From positions 21,199,174-21,263,173 of the forward strand of contig OY783192.1 in the NCBI GenBank assembly GCA_963678675.1: 64,000 nt of DNA, given 5' to 3'. Both the position numbers and the translations under genes were made by a program. Under the pieces are notes generated by a model. The model was given only the letters and a program-made list of their open reading frames with translations, searched no databases and was not told the origin of the DNA. The stretch is from Xiphydria camelus. Lineage: Eukaryota; Arthropoda; Insecta; Hymenoptera; Xiphydriidae. Below, piece after piece: positions 10,448 through 21,156 of the stretch; positions within the stretch are counted from its first letter, which is position 1, and every line of letters starts with the position of its first letter.

Positions 10448-12454
10448 CAGGGCTTTAGAAAAGTCTGGAAACGGTCGATTATTCGGTAAAATATACAAGG
10501 TATCAAAAAAAGTTAAATACAAAAGTTTTATGGTTTTTAAGCGTCTACTAGACAGTTTAAGTTTTAATTATACAGGGTTGGTCATAAAGTCGTGACACAC
10601 AAAAGTTGCATTTTTTCTCATGGAAATCCCTGTATATTATTGGATATATCAATTCGTCCTTCAATTTTGAGCAATAATTGTAATTAACATAATGCACTTA
10701 AATTCAACCGTTTCCGAGTTATCGAGTTTTGAAAATTTTAAATATGTTATAAAAAGTGAGTCAGTTTCCATGGAGATCATCTGTCGTACCTAGTTTTGAC
10801 GACGTCTTGTTGACGACCTATTGTCATTTTCCTAAAAGTTTCGTGGTTTTTTGCTTTAATAATTCCTCAGTGCAATGCAACTAACCGAAGAAGAGCGAAT
10901 TTCTATCCTTACGATGAGAGGATATGGTGACAGGGTTCGTAGCTATGAGCAAGTGGCGAATTTGTTTAATGACACGTTTGTAGATCGACCGCCGATAGCT
11001 AAGTCTACTGTTCAAAAAACTGTCCATCGTTTTGAACAGTTTGGTTCGGTAAAAGACCGTCCGCGAACAGGGCGCCCAAAAAGCGCGACGAATGAAGAGA
11101 AAAGCTTAGAAGTAATGCAATCTTTCATTGAGGATAGGCATGTTTCAATTAAAAAAGCTGCCCAAGAACACGAAATCTCCACGTTTTCAGTGCATCGTAT
11201 TCTTAAAGGATGCAAATTCCACCCATATAAAGTTACTTTAGTTCAAGAATTGAGTGGTGATGACTACGACAGGCGATTGGAACTTTGCGAATTGTTGATA
11301 CAAAAATGTGATGAAAATGTGCATTTTTCGAGAAAAATTGTTTTCAGCGATGAAGCGACATTTAATTTAAATGGTACCTTAAACCGTCATAATTGTCGTT
11401 ATTGGAGTGATTCTAATCCACGCTGGATGATTGATAATCACACCCAAACACCAGAAAAGACTAACGTCTGGTGCGGAATAATTGGTAGACAAGTGATAGG
11501 TCCATATTTCATAGATGGTAATCTAGATGCCAGAAAATATTTGGAATTGTTACAAAATTTGATTGTGCCTGGCATTCATGGAGCCGTCGGTGAAGGTTAT
11601 GCATCGACATGGTTTCAACAAGATGGGGCGCCTCCCCATTTCGGCCGCGAAGTCAGGGCATATTTGGATGAAGTTTTTCCTCTAAGATGGATCGGAAGGC
11701 GAGGCGCAATTGAGTGGCCGGCCAGGTCACCCGATTTAACACCTCTTGACTACTTCCTCTGGGGTCACCTGAAAAAACTAGGGTTTACAAAACTAAACCA
11801 CGGGATATTAATGAGCTCAGGCAGCGGATAATCGACGAAATTCAGCTTGTGAATGAAAATCAATTGAACAACGTGATAGACGGTTTTTATACAAGATTGG
11901 CACATTGTCAAGCAGTGAATGGTGCACAATTTGAACACCTTATCAAATAAAAAAAATGCGTTTTTTATTCAACATAATATTTTCTCGGGTTTTAGGTGCC
12001 ATTTTCAAACTTCTATTTTCAATTTACTTTAAGTATTGTTACAAATTAGGTATTGACTATCGAAAATAATTGTTCCTCGTTCAAATAAATGTTTAAATTT
12101 GAATTATTTAGTGGGGTTTATTCAAAGGTCTTTTTCGGTTTTTTACTTTTTATAACATATTTAAAATTTTCAAAACTGGATAACTCGGAAACGGTTGAAT
12201 TTAAGTGCATTATGTCAATTACAATTATTGCTCAAAATTGAAGGACGAATTGATATATCCAATAATATACAAGGGTTTCCATTAGAAAAAATGCAACTTT
12301 TGTGTGTCACGACTTTATGACCAACCCTGTATAATTAAAACTTTAACTGTCTAGTAGACGCTTAAAAACCCTAAAACTTTTGTATTTAACTTTTTTTGAT
12401 ACCTCGTATATTTTACCGAATAATCGACCGTTTCCAGACTTTTCTAAAGCCCTG
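10448..12454 (+). mobile_element. mariner/Tc-like transposon, 2007 bp, TA target
   Basis: The ends CAGGGCTTTAGAAAAGTCTGG are inverted repeats flanked by TA (10446-10447, 12455-12456). The inverted repeats extend about 325 bp and contain a second, inner terminus CAGGGTTGGTCATAAAGTCG at 10573 and 12329, itself flanked by TA. The corresponding place in the other palindrome arm (about 25653-25667) is an exact empty site with a single TA, so the insertion post-dates the arm duplication. One transposase gene lies inside. Confidence 0.9.
10875..11950 (+). pseudogene. DD36D mariner/Tc-like transposase, single frameshift
   Basis: The enzyme would cut and join element ends at TA sites. The 318-residue open frame starts at ATG 10875. 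Residues 5-60 form a helix-turn-helix of the type annotated as DUF4817, and residues 85-115 a second HTH ending in RILK. The catalytic block is clear: D159 in FSDEATF, D250 in QQDGAPPH, D287 in ARSPDLTPLDYFLWG. There are 36 residues between the last two aspartates, a DD36D spacing. The frame is lost near 11785-11800; the remaining C-terminus is readable in another frame from about 11798 and stops with TAA at 11948-11950. Otherwise no lesions are visible, so the copy died recently. The start is the first ATG and lies about 300 bp inside the terminal repeat. Confidence 0.88.
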
Positions 12455-12496
12455 TATGTTGTTACATATTAACTCGAGATGTTGGAATAGTTTTAA

Positions 12497-12730
12497 TGCC
12501 GGGTTTACACGCTTGGCACCTGCCTCAAACTCCAAACACTCACAAACGCACAAACGTGTAAACGCTTCGCAAGCGCTTACCGTAAACTTCCTTTGATTTG
12601 TGCCAAAAACCGACACTCGGTCCGATCGGCGACAAGTGCTAGCAAGCCTACACAAGCAAAGCCAAAGTGCTATTCACACGTTTGAATTTGTGATGGCTTG
12701 TCGAGGTTTGGCAAGCGTATAAACCTGGCA
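12497..12730. mobile_element. PIF/Harbinger-like MITE, 234 bp, TAA target
   Basis: The terminal repeats TGCCGGGTTTACACGCTTG and (from the right) TGCCAGGTTTATACGCTTG are flanked by TAA on both sides (12494-12496, 12731-12733). The other palindrome arm near 25615 lacks the element and has one TAA (TTTTAAGAAATCC), an empty site. A 3-bp TWA-type duplication points to PIF/Harbinger. Confidence 0.82.
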
Positions 12731-12779
12731 TAAGAAATCCTTTTGCATGCACCGCTGAAATTTTGCCCTTACTCGTAAA

Positions 12780-12990
12780 TAAATTTCTCAAGTCACTCGC
12801 AAAGTTACGTATACGCATCTTAGCGAATAGACCAATCAGGATCAAGTATTCCGTTGTGGTGAGAGAGAGAGAGTCCTGATTGATCTACTCCATAAGATGC
12901 GTATACGTTTCCTGATACGGAATACTTGATCCTGATTGGTCTATTCGCTAAAATCCGTGCACGCAAAGATACGAGCGAGTTCGAGAAAGG
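12780..12990. repeat. Foldback family B fragment
   Basis: It contains TACGTATACGCATCTTAGCG, GACCAATCAGGATCAAGTAT and their reverse complements around 12870-12950, plus a (GA)n run. It is related to the complete copy at 62759-63145 and to 25361-25560 in the other palindrome arm. Confidence 0.65.
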
Positions 12991-12994
12991 GGCC

Positions 12995-14217
12995 TCTGAT
13001 CTGCCGGTAGCTGTCAATTCGGGAGATCGTAGTATCTAACCTCGAAATTGTTAATTTGTAAATAATAATGAATAATGTGTAGAAGTGATAAATAATTATT
13101 CGGGTTTCTTCGATGAGTTTCCCCAAGTGTTTAAAAATCGGTGTCGATAACTATGGCTTCAACTTCCAGTGATTAAGTAAGTAATTACTGCAGAACGAGT
13201 AGGTTACAAGATTTTCATGAAGTTTTTTACGGTTTTCTTGCATGTCCCCTTTCATAAGGTGCAAATAAAGAGGATGTAACTCCTGTCCTATCCTGAAGAA
13301 AATGAGTCGATGGACATCAGACATTGTCGAACTTATCACCGAGCGCCTTTCACCCATGGTATTTTCATTGCAATATGCGCTTTTCATTTGAACTATTCCT
13401 GCTTTAAATAACTTTCACTTCTTTCACAAAGTATTTACCTTGTACGAATTGTTGATCGTAGGGGGCAGCGATCAATGATTGTGACTAATCGTAGACAAAT
13501 TATTCCTGCAATGATGTTCCAGTTGCGAAGCATACACTAGCAAGTCAGCTTACAGCGTCCGATGTTTAGTATCAACTTTACCTCTTTTGGAACACCCATC
13601 ACCCGAGCATAATCACGATTACGTTAACGTTAATTGCAGAGTAGACCGTGAGCTTGGGCATAGTATCGCAGTAGTAGTTCGGCACACTTGTCTACGACGA
13701 GTCGCTATTATTGATCGCTGCCTCCTACCACGAACAGTTCATAAAAGGTTATTGGCTTGGAAGAAGTAAAAGTTATATAACGCTGGAATAGTTGAAACGA
13801 AACGCTGGAATAGTTGATAGCTGGGAAACGAGAAGCGCGTATTGCAATTAATGTACCGTGGGTAATAGGCGCTCGGTGACAAGTCTGACATTCTCCAATG
13901 TCCATCGAGTCATTTTTTTACGGACAGGATACGAGCTAGATCCGCTTCAGTTGCACCTGTACGAGATGACATGTCAGAAAATCATGAGTCTTCATGAAAA
14001 TCTTCTTATCTACTCATTCTGCAGTAATACTTAATAATATCACTGGAAGTTGATGCAACGGATATTGGCAAGAATCATACACCGGTTTTTAAACACTTGG
14101 GGAATATCATCGAAGAAACCCGAATGATTATTTCTTACCACTTCTACATATTAGTAATCATTATTTACAAATTAACGATTTCGATCTCGCGGATTGACAG
14201 CTACTGGGAGATCAGAC
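12995..14217. mobile_element. Foldback family C, copy in left arm
   Basis: Arms of roughly 580 bp (12995-13575 and 13600-14217) are inverted relative to each other around a centre near 13590. Matching words include CACTTGGGGAA / TTCCCCAAGTG and GCGCTCGGTGA / TCACCGAGCGC. The outer ends read CTGATCTGCCGGTAGCTGTC and its diverged complement. A short flank (AACTCGAGA.GTTGGAATAG ... GTAAATAAATTTCT) occurs in direct orientation on both sides (12465-12790 and 14355-14455). Confidence 0.72.
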
Positions 14218-14305
14218 TTTTGACACTTTTCGCTCAGCTCGTAAGACCGCAGCGCACTCTCCCGAAGCCAACTCTTAAAGCACCGAGCCAACCACTTCCA
14301 GCCAA

Positions 14306-14491
14306 ATGTCAGGGAAATTCAATATCAGGAGTTTGCCAGAGGACATTCGGTATATGTTGTTACATATATTAACTCGAGACGTTGGAATAGTGTTAAGAAA
14401 TCCTTTTGCATGCTCCGCTGAAATTTCGCCCTTACACGTAAATAAATTTCTAGCACAGCATCGATATTTTGCTGCACTTGTATTCTTCTAG
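14306..14491 (+). pseudogene. Unrecognised 61-codon open frame, also in the other arm
   Basis: The frame contains LPEDIRYMLLHILTRDVGIV and stops at 14489-14491. The reverse-strand partner at 23860-24051 keeps most of the same residues and runs a little further, but its upstream part is shifted. The start resembles the leucine-rich opening of an F-box, but it is too short to claim. It may be a relic exon carried by the repeat or a chance frame. Confidence 0.25.
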
Positions 14492-15495
14492 GAGGTCCTA
14501 CAATAATTATAAAAACCCCATATAATTCAGCCCTAACAAGTACAATCTTATCGAGCTGTACCTTATCGAGGAGATCTTTCGACGTAATGATTCTGAAATG
14601 CTTCTATGATGTTTTGCAACATTCGCGAATTTATCGAGAAATATATATTATGAGTAAAGGAATGTTTCTAACATACGGTAGTGTTCACGAATATTGTAAA
14701 ATATCGCAGGAATGTTACAGAAAAGTTACTTACAAAAACGTGCTTTGCGGGGTGTAAATGGTGATATTTTGTAATTTCCATCGTTACACCAGAGGCGAAG
14801 AAGAGATGAAATAGAAGTGAGGTACATGTACACTTCACGTTTGACAGGTCCGTATACAAACTGAAACTTGTGATAGTATAATACGAAAGAGGAAAAACTT
14901 ATATCGATAAAGAAAAAATAATAATATAGTAGTTACTCCATTATTGTAATCCAATAACATTGTGTATCACTTATTTTTCTGCCACGACTTTAATTGCTGA
15001 TAGTGAAGGAAAATCAAATTTATTAGTTGATCCATCCACTATCAACAATTAAAGTCGTGGCAGAAAAATAAGGGATACAATAGAATTGGATTACAATAAT
15101 GGAGCAACTACTTTATTATTATTTTTTCTTTATCGATATATTTCCTTTTTCGTATTATACTATCACAAGTTCCAATTTATATACCGACCTGTCAAACGTG
15201 AAGTGTACATGTACCTCACTTCTATTTCATCTCTTCTTCGCCTCTGGTGTAATGATGGAAATTACAAAATGTCATAATTTACACCCCACACAGCACGTTT
15301 TTGCAAGTAACTTTTCTGTAACATTTCTGCGATATTTTACAATATTCGTGAATACCACCGTATGTTAGAAATATATATTTCTGGATAAAAACGTTTCGGA
15401 ATCATTACGTCGAAAGATCTCCTCGATAAGATTGTACTTGTCAGGGCTGAATTATATAGGGTTTTTATAATTATTTTAGGAAGTCCCAGAAGAAA
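14490..15495. repeat. Palindrome of unit P (two about 480-bp arms)
   Basis: The arms meet near 15005. Each contains GCCACGACTTTAATTG, a TATCGATA-AAGAAAAAATAAT stretch, TTTGACAGGTC, AAGTGTACATGTACCTCAC and CTCTTCTTCGCCTC. Partial or inverted copies of unit P occur at 15500-15800, 19200-19500, 20400-21140, 22051-22400 and 23170-23900. Unit P is non-coding; the many short open frames across it are composition effects. Confidence 0.75.
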
Positions 15496-15499
15496 ATAG

Positions 15500-16000
15500 G
15501 TGCAGTAAAATATCGATGCTGTGCCAGAAAGAATAAGGAATAACCCTCGAACCCTAATCGGTATCAGTGATTCCTCATTGACTGTCGTTACAACAGAGAC
15601 GAAGAACAAATGAAATTGAAGTGAGGTACATGTACACTTCAGGTTTGACAGGTCGGTGTGTAAATTGGAACTTGTAATAGTACGAAAGAGGAAATATATC
15701 GATAGAGAAAAAATAATGATAAAGTAATTACTTGTTTGTTGTGATCCAATTTCATTGCATCTCCTATTTTTCTCCCACGGCTTTGATTGTGACAGAGAAG
15801 AAAATCCATCGATTCGTCTCGTGCTCGCATGACGCCGAAACAAAAAATAGAATTATCTCAAAGATATTTGTCCTTCCATCGAAAGTGAGGTTAAAGCTGT
15901 CAGATGGCAATTAAGCTTATCTGATGGCAATTCTTCTGAGATACTGCCGTCTCCTTTCCTGCTCTTTATGCACAGGCAACCAGAGAAACAGCACTGCATC
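15500..16000. repeat. Innermost part of the left arm, mirrored at 19087-19535
   Basis: Starts with a partial unit P (to about 15800), then a 190-bp stretch containing AATTGCCATCTGAC-type words and CTGTGCATAAAGAGC reversed. The mirror copy runs from 19087 (TATGCAGTGG) to 19535. Non-coding. Confidence 0.65.
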
Positions 16001-18231
16001 CGTTCACTATCTCGATTATCGAAAAAAATACAAACGATTATTAAACTATACGGAGCGTCTGTCACATTCACCAATATTGAGATTCATAACTCCGATTACA
16101 CTGAATTTTTAAATTTTATTAACAAGCGCGTCCGAGGATCGAAATAAACGCGAGGTTAATCGTTTCGCGAATGGAAATATTTTATTAACTTTGAAAATAC
16201 CCAACATTTAAGGAATATATTCTCTCACACACTCTCACATACATTTGATGGCGTATGCGTGTGGCCGCATCTGTGTACATATTTCCGATCATGGCCGACT
16301 ATCCCGGAAGGTAGGCGGAATTTTTGTGAGGTTTTGACATATATATATCGCCCGAGAAATCGGATTCTCGACTTTAAGGCGCAAGGGGCGTGTCTTCGCG
16401 TTGCTAAGGAAGAATCTTTATTACTATGTAACTTATAACATTTATTCTGGTCTCTATCAATAGAGAATAGTCAATTTATATGGCGTAACTAAGCATATTT
16501 TTGGTTATGACCGTATATTTATTGAGAAAATTTGATGTAAAAATTGAGGGGTGCAGGGGGCAGACATTTGTGGTGTAAAGAGACACGGGTGCTCGCGACA
16601 TCAGCGCTGTCGTGTCTGAGCGCGAAACTACTTGAACGAACATGCCGCGAGACACTGCCGTGTCTCTTGATTTTCTAATTGCATTATGTGATAATCTTTC
16701 CACCTTTTCCTTTCTACGGGCGATTTCAATCGCTATGCGTAAGATGCCGCGGTATTGAACGTACGACGGACAATTGCAGGTCTTCCGCAAGTGTACACTT
16801 TCGGCGCAGCGGCCCGTTCAGCGGGAGTATCGCGCCGAAAGATCGGCCCGTAGCGAAAGGGTTAACGAAGCCACTAAGGTGAAAGTGGGCTTCGTCACTC
16901 ATCCATAAGTTGTTAACTCTTTCTCCATTTTCGATAACACGTAACATCGCCCGGAAAAAGCGTATGCGATTATTGTATTCTATAAGCCTTTACAGCAAGC
17001 GAGCGTTGCTCACTGGATCAACGTTCCATGGCTACTAACATTTTCACTCGTCTAGATGACAAATATCTCGTCCCCCACTCTCGTAACCCTCCACCAAGCC
17101 CGCCAGCCCGAACTGAAATCGTGCCGTTTCACTGCCTCACCCTGTATACGACTAGGTGTTATACGGCGCCATATTAAATAAGATATGACTCCATGTGGAT
17201 TTCCAATTCCCAAAAATGAAATGATATAGCTTCTGTGGAAAAGAATTGAGTTTGACATTCCCCAGATTTACCGCGGTAAGCATATTTACATATTAGGGGC
17301 AAATTTCGCGAGATTTCATCGGAAGAAACAGTCAATTACGGAAAATAATTGGAAATCGATGACGGGGAGCATCCTATGAGGTGGAAAGAATTCTTTGGGC
17401 TTAAGTTCAAATTCGCCATAAATACCCTACCACTCTAAAAGTAGTGAACATTTCAGCAGCCGTCGAACTGTCATAGCCGTCGGTCCATATTTCATGAACG
17501 ACTTATTCGTTTTTAGACGATTTTATTCAAAATTCGTTCACATCATCAATCAAGAGACACGGTAGTGACTCGCGGCATGTTCATTCAAGTAGTTCGTCAG
17601 AACGACGCCAACAGCGCTGTCGTAGCGAGCGGGCACCCGTGTATCTTTACAGTAAAAATGTCTGCCCCTTCAAATTTTACATCGAATTTTCTCAATAAAT
17701 ATACGGTTATAACCAAAACTATGCTTAGTTACGCCATATAAATCGACTATTCTCTATTGATAGAGACCAGAGTAAATGTTGTAAGTCACTTATTAACAGA
17801 GACTTTTCCTTAGCAACGCGAAGCCACGCCCCTCGCGCCTCGCGCCTCAAAAGTCGAGAATCCGATTTCTCGGGCGATATATATATGTCAAAATCTCACA
17901 AAAATTCCGCCTGTCTTCGGCGATATTCGGCCATGGTCGGAAATGTGTACACAGATGCGGCCACACGCATACGCCATCAAATGTATGTGAGAGTGTGTGA
18001 GAGAATATATTCCCCTTGAATGTTTAGTTATTTTTCAAAATTAATAAAATATTTCCATTCGCGAAACGATTTCCCTCGCATTTTTTCGATCCTGGGACGC
18101 GCTTGTTAATAAAAAGTAAACATTCTGTGTGATCGGAGTAGTGAATCTCAATAGTGGTGAATGTGACAGACGCTCCGTATAGTTTAATAATCGTTTGTAT
18201 TTTTTTCGAATATCGAGATAGTGAACGTGTT
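16001..18231. mobile_element. 2.2-kb foldback element with about 690-bp inverted arms
   Basis: Bases 16001-16690 (beginning CGTTCACTATCTCGATTATC) are the imperfect reverse complement of 17545-18231. Internal landmarks are ATGGCGTATGCGTGTGGCC, ATCGCCCGAGAAATCGG and CAAGAGACACGG. The 850-bp spacer holds a broken DDE transposase fragment on the minus strand. It sits asymmetrically in the centre of the large palindrome. Confidence 0.75.
16726..16989 (-). pseudogene. DDE transposase fragment (mariner/Tc-like)
   Basis: On the minus strand the frame reads LIEYNNRIRFFRAMLRV, then NNLWMSDEAHFHLSGFVN, the motif around the first catalytic aspartate of mariner/Tc-type transposases. The sequence stays open to 16726 but no longer resembles a transposase after FVN, and the second and third acidic residues are missing. 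Upstream there is a stop at about 16990. It probably marks the autonomous ancestor of the surrounding foldback element. Confidence 0.6.
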
Positions 18232-19086
18232 CCGGCGGAAAGTTAATGAGATCGCTGGATCGTAATTGGATCGGACGGTGGTGAGGGAATACAAAGGCGG
18301 GTCGCAGTTTCCGTGTGAAATATTATTATCGTTAACACAAGTGAGATTTACAAGAGGTCAAGAGAACGCGCCGGAAGACGCTCTCTAGTATACAAATAAC
18401 GCGAACTTATAATATATGCGCGACCACGCGGAAAGATTCGGCGCACGCGGCGATCACGACGAGTCGCTGGTACGCGACGAGCAATCGGCGCACGTGGCGA
18501 ATATGGAGAAAACGCAAACGCGTGGTGTATGCCGGCTATTCCAGAGCACGCTTCGACGGAATCGACGGATACGAAAAGATCGCGCAAGCACGCGATGCTC
18601 TACGATTGCTTCGGAGCGGTCTGCGAACGGAAATGGCGTGTACGGTGGATCGCGAAGTTACGCGATGCGCGGCGAGTGCACTGGATCGCGAACGTAGGCG
18701 ATGCTCGGCGACTCTCCCGTAGCACGATTCCGACGCGAGGACGCGCACTAGTGACGCGATGTTACGCGTTACCCGGAATACGAATCGACGCAGGATCGGG
18801 AACGATTGCACGCGAATGTTACGCGACGAACCGCGATTAGTTCGTGCACGTGTCGGGCATTCGGGACGAGCACTACTGTAATGCGCGACTGTCCAGTATG
18901 ACGGTTCGGAGACAAGAGAGTTACGCGAGCACTCGTAACGATAATTCGGAAGGATTTTCTCCGCTGGAGGGGGTAATTTACGTGACGCGAGATGCGCGGA
19001 AATGCCACGTAGGCCGCCGGCCCACGCTACCGTGAATCTAGCGATTACTGAGCCGTTCGCGCAACAGCGGCGCGAACAGAACGGAT
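18232..19086. other. CpG-rich block at the centre of the large palindrome
   Basis: From about 18350 to 19080 the sequence is strikingly rich in CGCG, GCGA and TCGCG words, unlike the AT-rich arms. Words such as CGCGATG, TTACGCGA and GATCGCGAA recur irregularly. Several frames of 60-103 codons are open on both strands, as expected when stop codons are scarce, and none shows a known motif. It is present once, with no mirror copy. Confidence 0.5.
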
Positions 19087-19535
19087 ATGCAGTGGTATTC
19101 TTCTCTCCAATGCCTGTGCATCAAGAAAGGAGCAGGAAAGGAGACGGTCTCAGAAGAATTGCCATCAGATAAGTTTAATTGCCATTTGACAGCTTTAACC
19201 TCACTTTCAATGGAAGGACAATATCTTTGTGTTCGTTCTATTTTTTGTTTTCAGGGTCATGCGAGCACGGGAAAAATCGAAGAAAATCAAACATCAATAC
19301 AAGCCGTGGCAGAATAGGAGATGAAATGGAATTGGATCACAATAATCAAGTAATTACTTTATCACTATTTTTCTCTATCGATATATTTCCTCTTTCGTAC
19401 TATTACAAGTTCCAATTTACACACCGACCTGTCAAACCTGAAGTGTACACGTACCGCACTTCTATTTCATCTCTTCTTCGTCTCCGGTGTAACGACGGTC
19501 AATGAGGAATTACTGATACCGATTAGGCAGATAAG
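19087..19535. repeat. Mirror copy of 15540-15990
   Basis: The start of the right palindrome arm; contains AGAAGAATTGCCATCAGATA and a partial unit P. Non-coding. Confidence 0.65.
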
Positions 19536-19619
19536 TGCTGAATAACGTAGTATAATATGAGAGAGGAAATATATCATTTTTAATAATTCTGTCATTATTA
19601 GAATAGAATTGATTAACTC

Positions 19620-20323
19620 AGATATAGTTTTTTAATTTCTACGCTCGAGTAAGTTCGGTATATTTTAAATAGTGAAATGCTGCATATGATTATGTAATTT
19701 ACAATTTGTTATAGATCGTATGCAAACCCGAGGAGGTTTCTTTCGAACGAGGGATCATCTACTTGTTGTTCCAACAAGAACCAGTTGCTTAGTTGCATTC
19801 ATTGCATTTGACAGGTCGGTATATAAATTGGTTCTTAATTTTTACGCTAAGTAAGTTCTGTATATTTTAAAAGTGAAATGCTGCATATAATTGTGTAATT
19901 TACAATTTGTTACAGATCGTTTGTGAACCCGAGGAGGTTTCTTTCCAACGAGGGATCATCCACTTGTTGTTCCAACAAGAACAAGTTGCATTCATTGCAC
20001 TTGACAGGTCGGTATATAAATTGGTAGTATATAATACGAAAGAGGAAATATATCATTTTTCTTAATTCTGTCATTATTAGAATTGGTTAACTTAGATTAA
20101 TATAATCTTAGTTTCTACGTTTAGTTAGTTCAGTATATTTTTAATTGTTTGTGTTATTTACAATCTGTTACAGATCGTATGCGAACTCGAGGGGGTTTCT
20201 TTCGAACGAGGGATCATCGTCTTGTTGTTCCAAGAACCTGCTGCTTTGGTTCATTCGGCGACCTGGATCTGCTGTCTCGAGTGCATGGACGTACGTCACT
20301 TTAAATGGATGAATATCCTTTAA
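19620..20323 (+). repeat. Three tandem intron-plus-frame cassettes
   Basis: Three copies of a 190-260-bp cassette. Each has a 65-66-bp segment bounded by GTAAGT and TACAG or TATAG (19649-19714, 19851-19915; the third begins with GTTAGT). A frame starting at 19715, 19916 or 20174 follows and encodes (I)VC.(P/L)E.VSF.RGII.LLFQ. The frames stop at 19792, 20065 and 20323. A fourth, more complete cassette is at 22982-23180. The boundaries look like a short insect intron. I do not recognise the peptide. Confidence 0.5.
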
Positions 20324-20399
20324 TATCATCGGAACCATAGACTTGCTAACCTCTGATTCTAACCTTTCTTGCCATAGCCTGAATATTCTTTCGAGGGTT

Positions 20400-21140
20400 A
20401 TTCCTTACTCTTTCTAGCAGAGCATCGATATTTTGCTGCATCTATATTCTTCTGGAACTTCCTAAAATAATTATAAAAACCCTATATAATTCAGCCCGTA
20501 CAAGTACAATCTTATCGGACTATACCTTATCGGGGAGATTTTTCGACATAATGATTCCAAAACGTTTTTATCGAGAAGTATATATTTCTAACATACGGTA
20601 GTGTTCACGAATATTGTAAAATATCGCAGGAACGTTACAGAAAAGTTACTTGCAAATACGTGCTTTGTGGGGTGCAAATGGTGATATTTGTAATCCATCG
20701 TTACACCAGAGGCGAAGAAGAGATGAAAGAGAAGTAAGGTACATGTACACTTCACGTTTGACAGGTCGGTATATAAATTTGTATAATACGAAAGAGGAAA
20801 AACGTATATCGATAAAGAAAAAAAAATAATAAAGTAGTTACTCTATTATTGTAATCCAATTCCATTATATCCCTTATTTTTCTGCCACGACTTTGATTTT
20901 TGATAGTGGATTCATCAACCAATAAATTTGATTTTTCTTCGCTATCAGCAATTAAAGTCGTGGCAGAAAAATAAGTGATACAATGTTATTGGATTACAAT
21001 AATGGAGAACTACTTTATTATTATTTTTCCTTTATCGATATGTTTTTCCTCTTTCATATTATACTATCACAAGTTTCAATTTATATACCGACCTGTCAAA
21101 CGTGAAGTGTACATGTATGTACCTCACTTCTATTTAATCT
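20400..21140. repeat. Unit P palindrome copy with truncated second arm
   Basis: Arms 20400-20925 and 20935-21140 meet at the TTTTTCTGCCACGACTTT / AAAGTCGTGGCAGAAAAA hairpin. The second arm is cut by the insertion at 21157 and continues after it at 22051. Confidence 0.65.
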
Positions 21141-21156
21141 CTTCTTTGCCTTTGGT

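Noticed and set aside
15337..15843. 168-codon open frame on the minus strand
   Set aside because: It runs through unit P palindromes, has no motif, and is not conserved as protein in the other copies of the unit.
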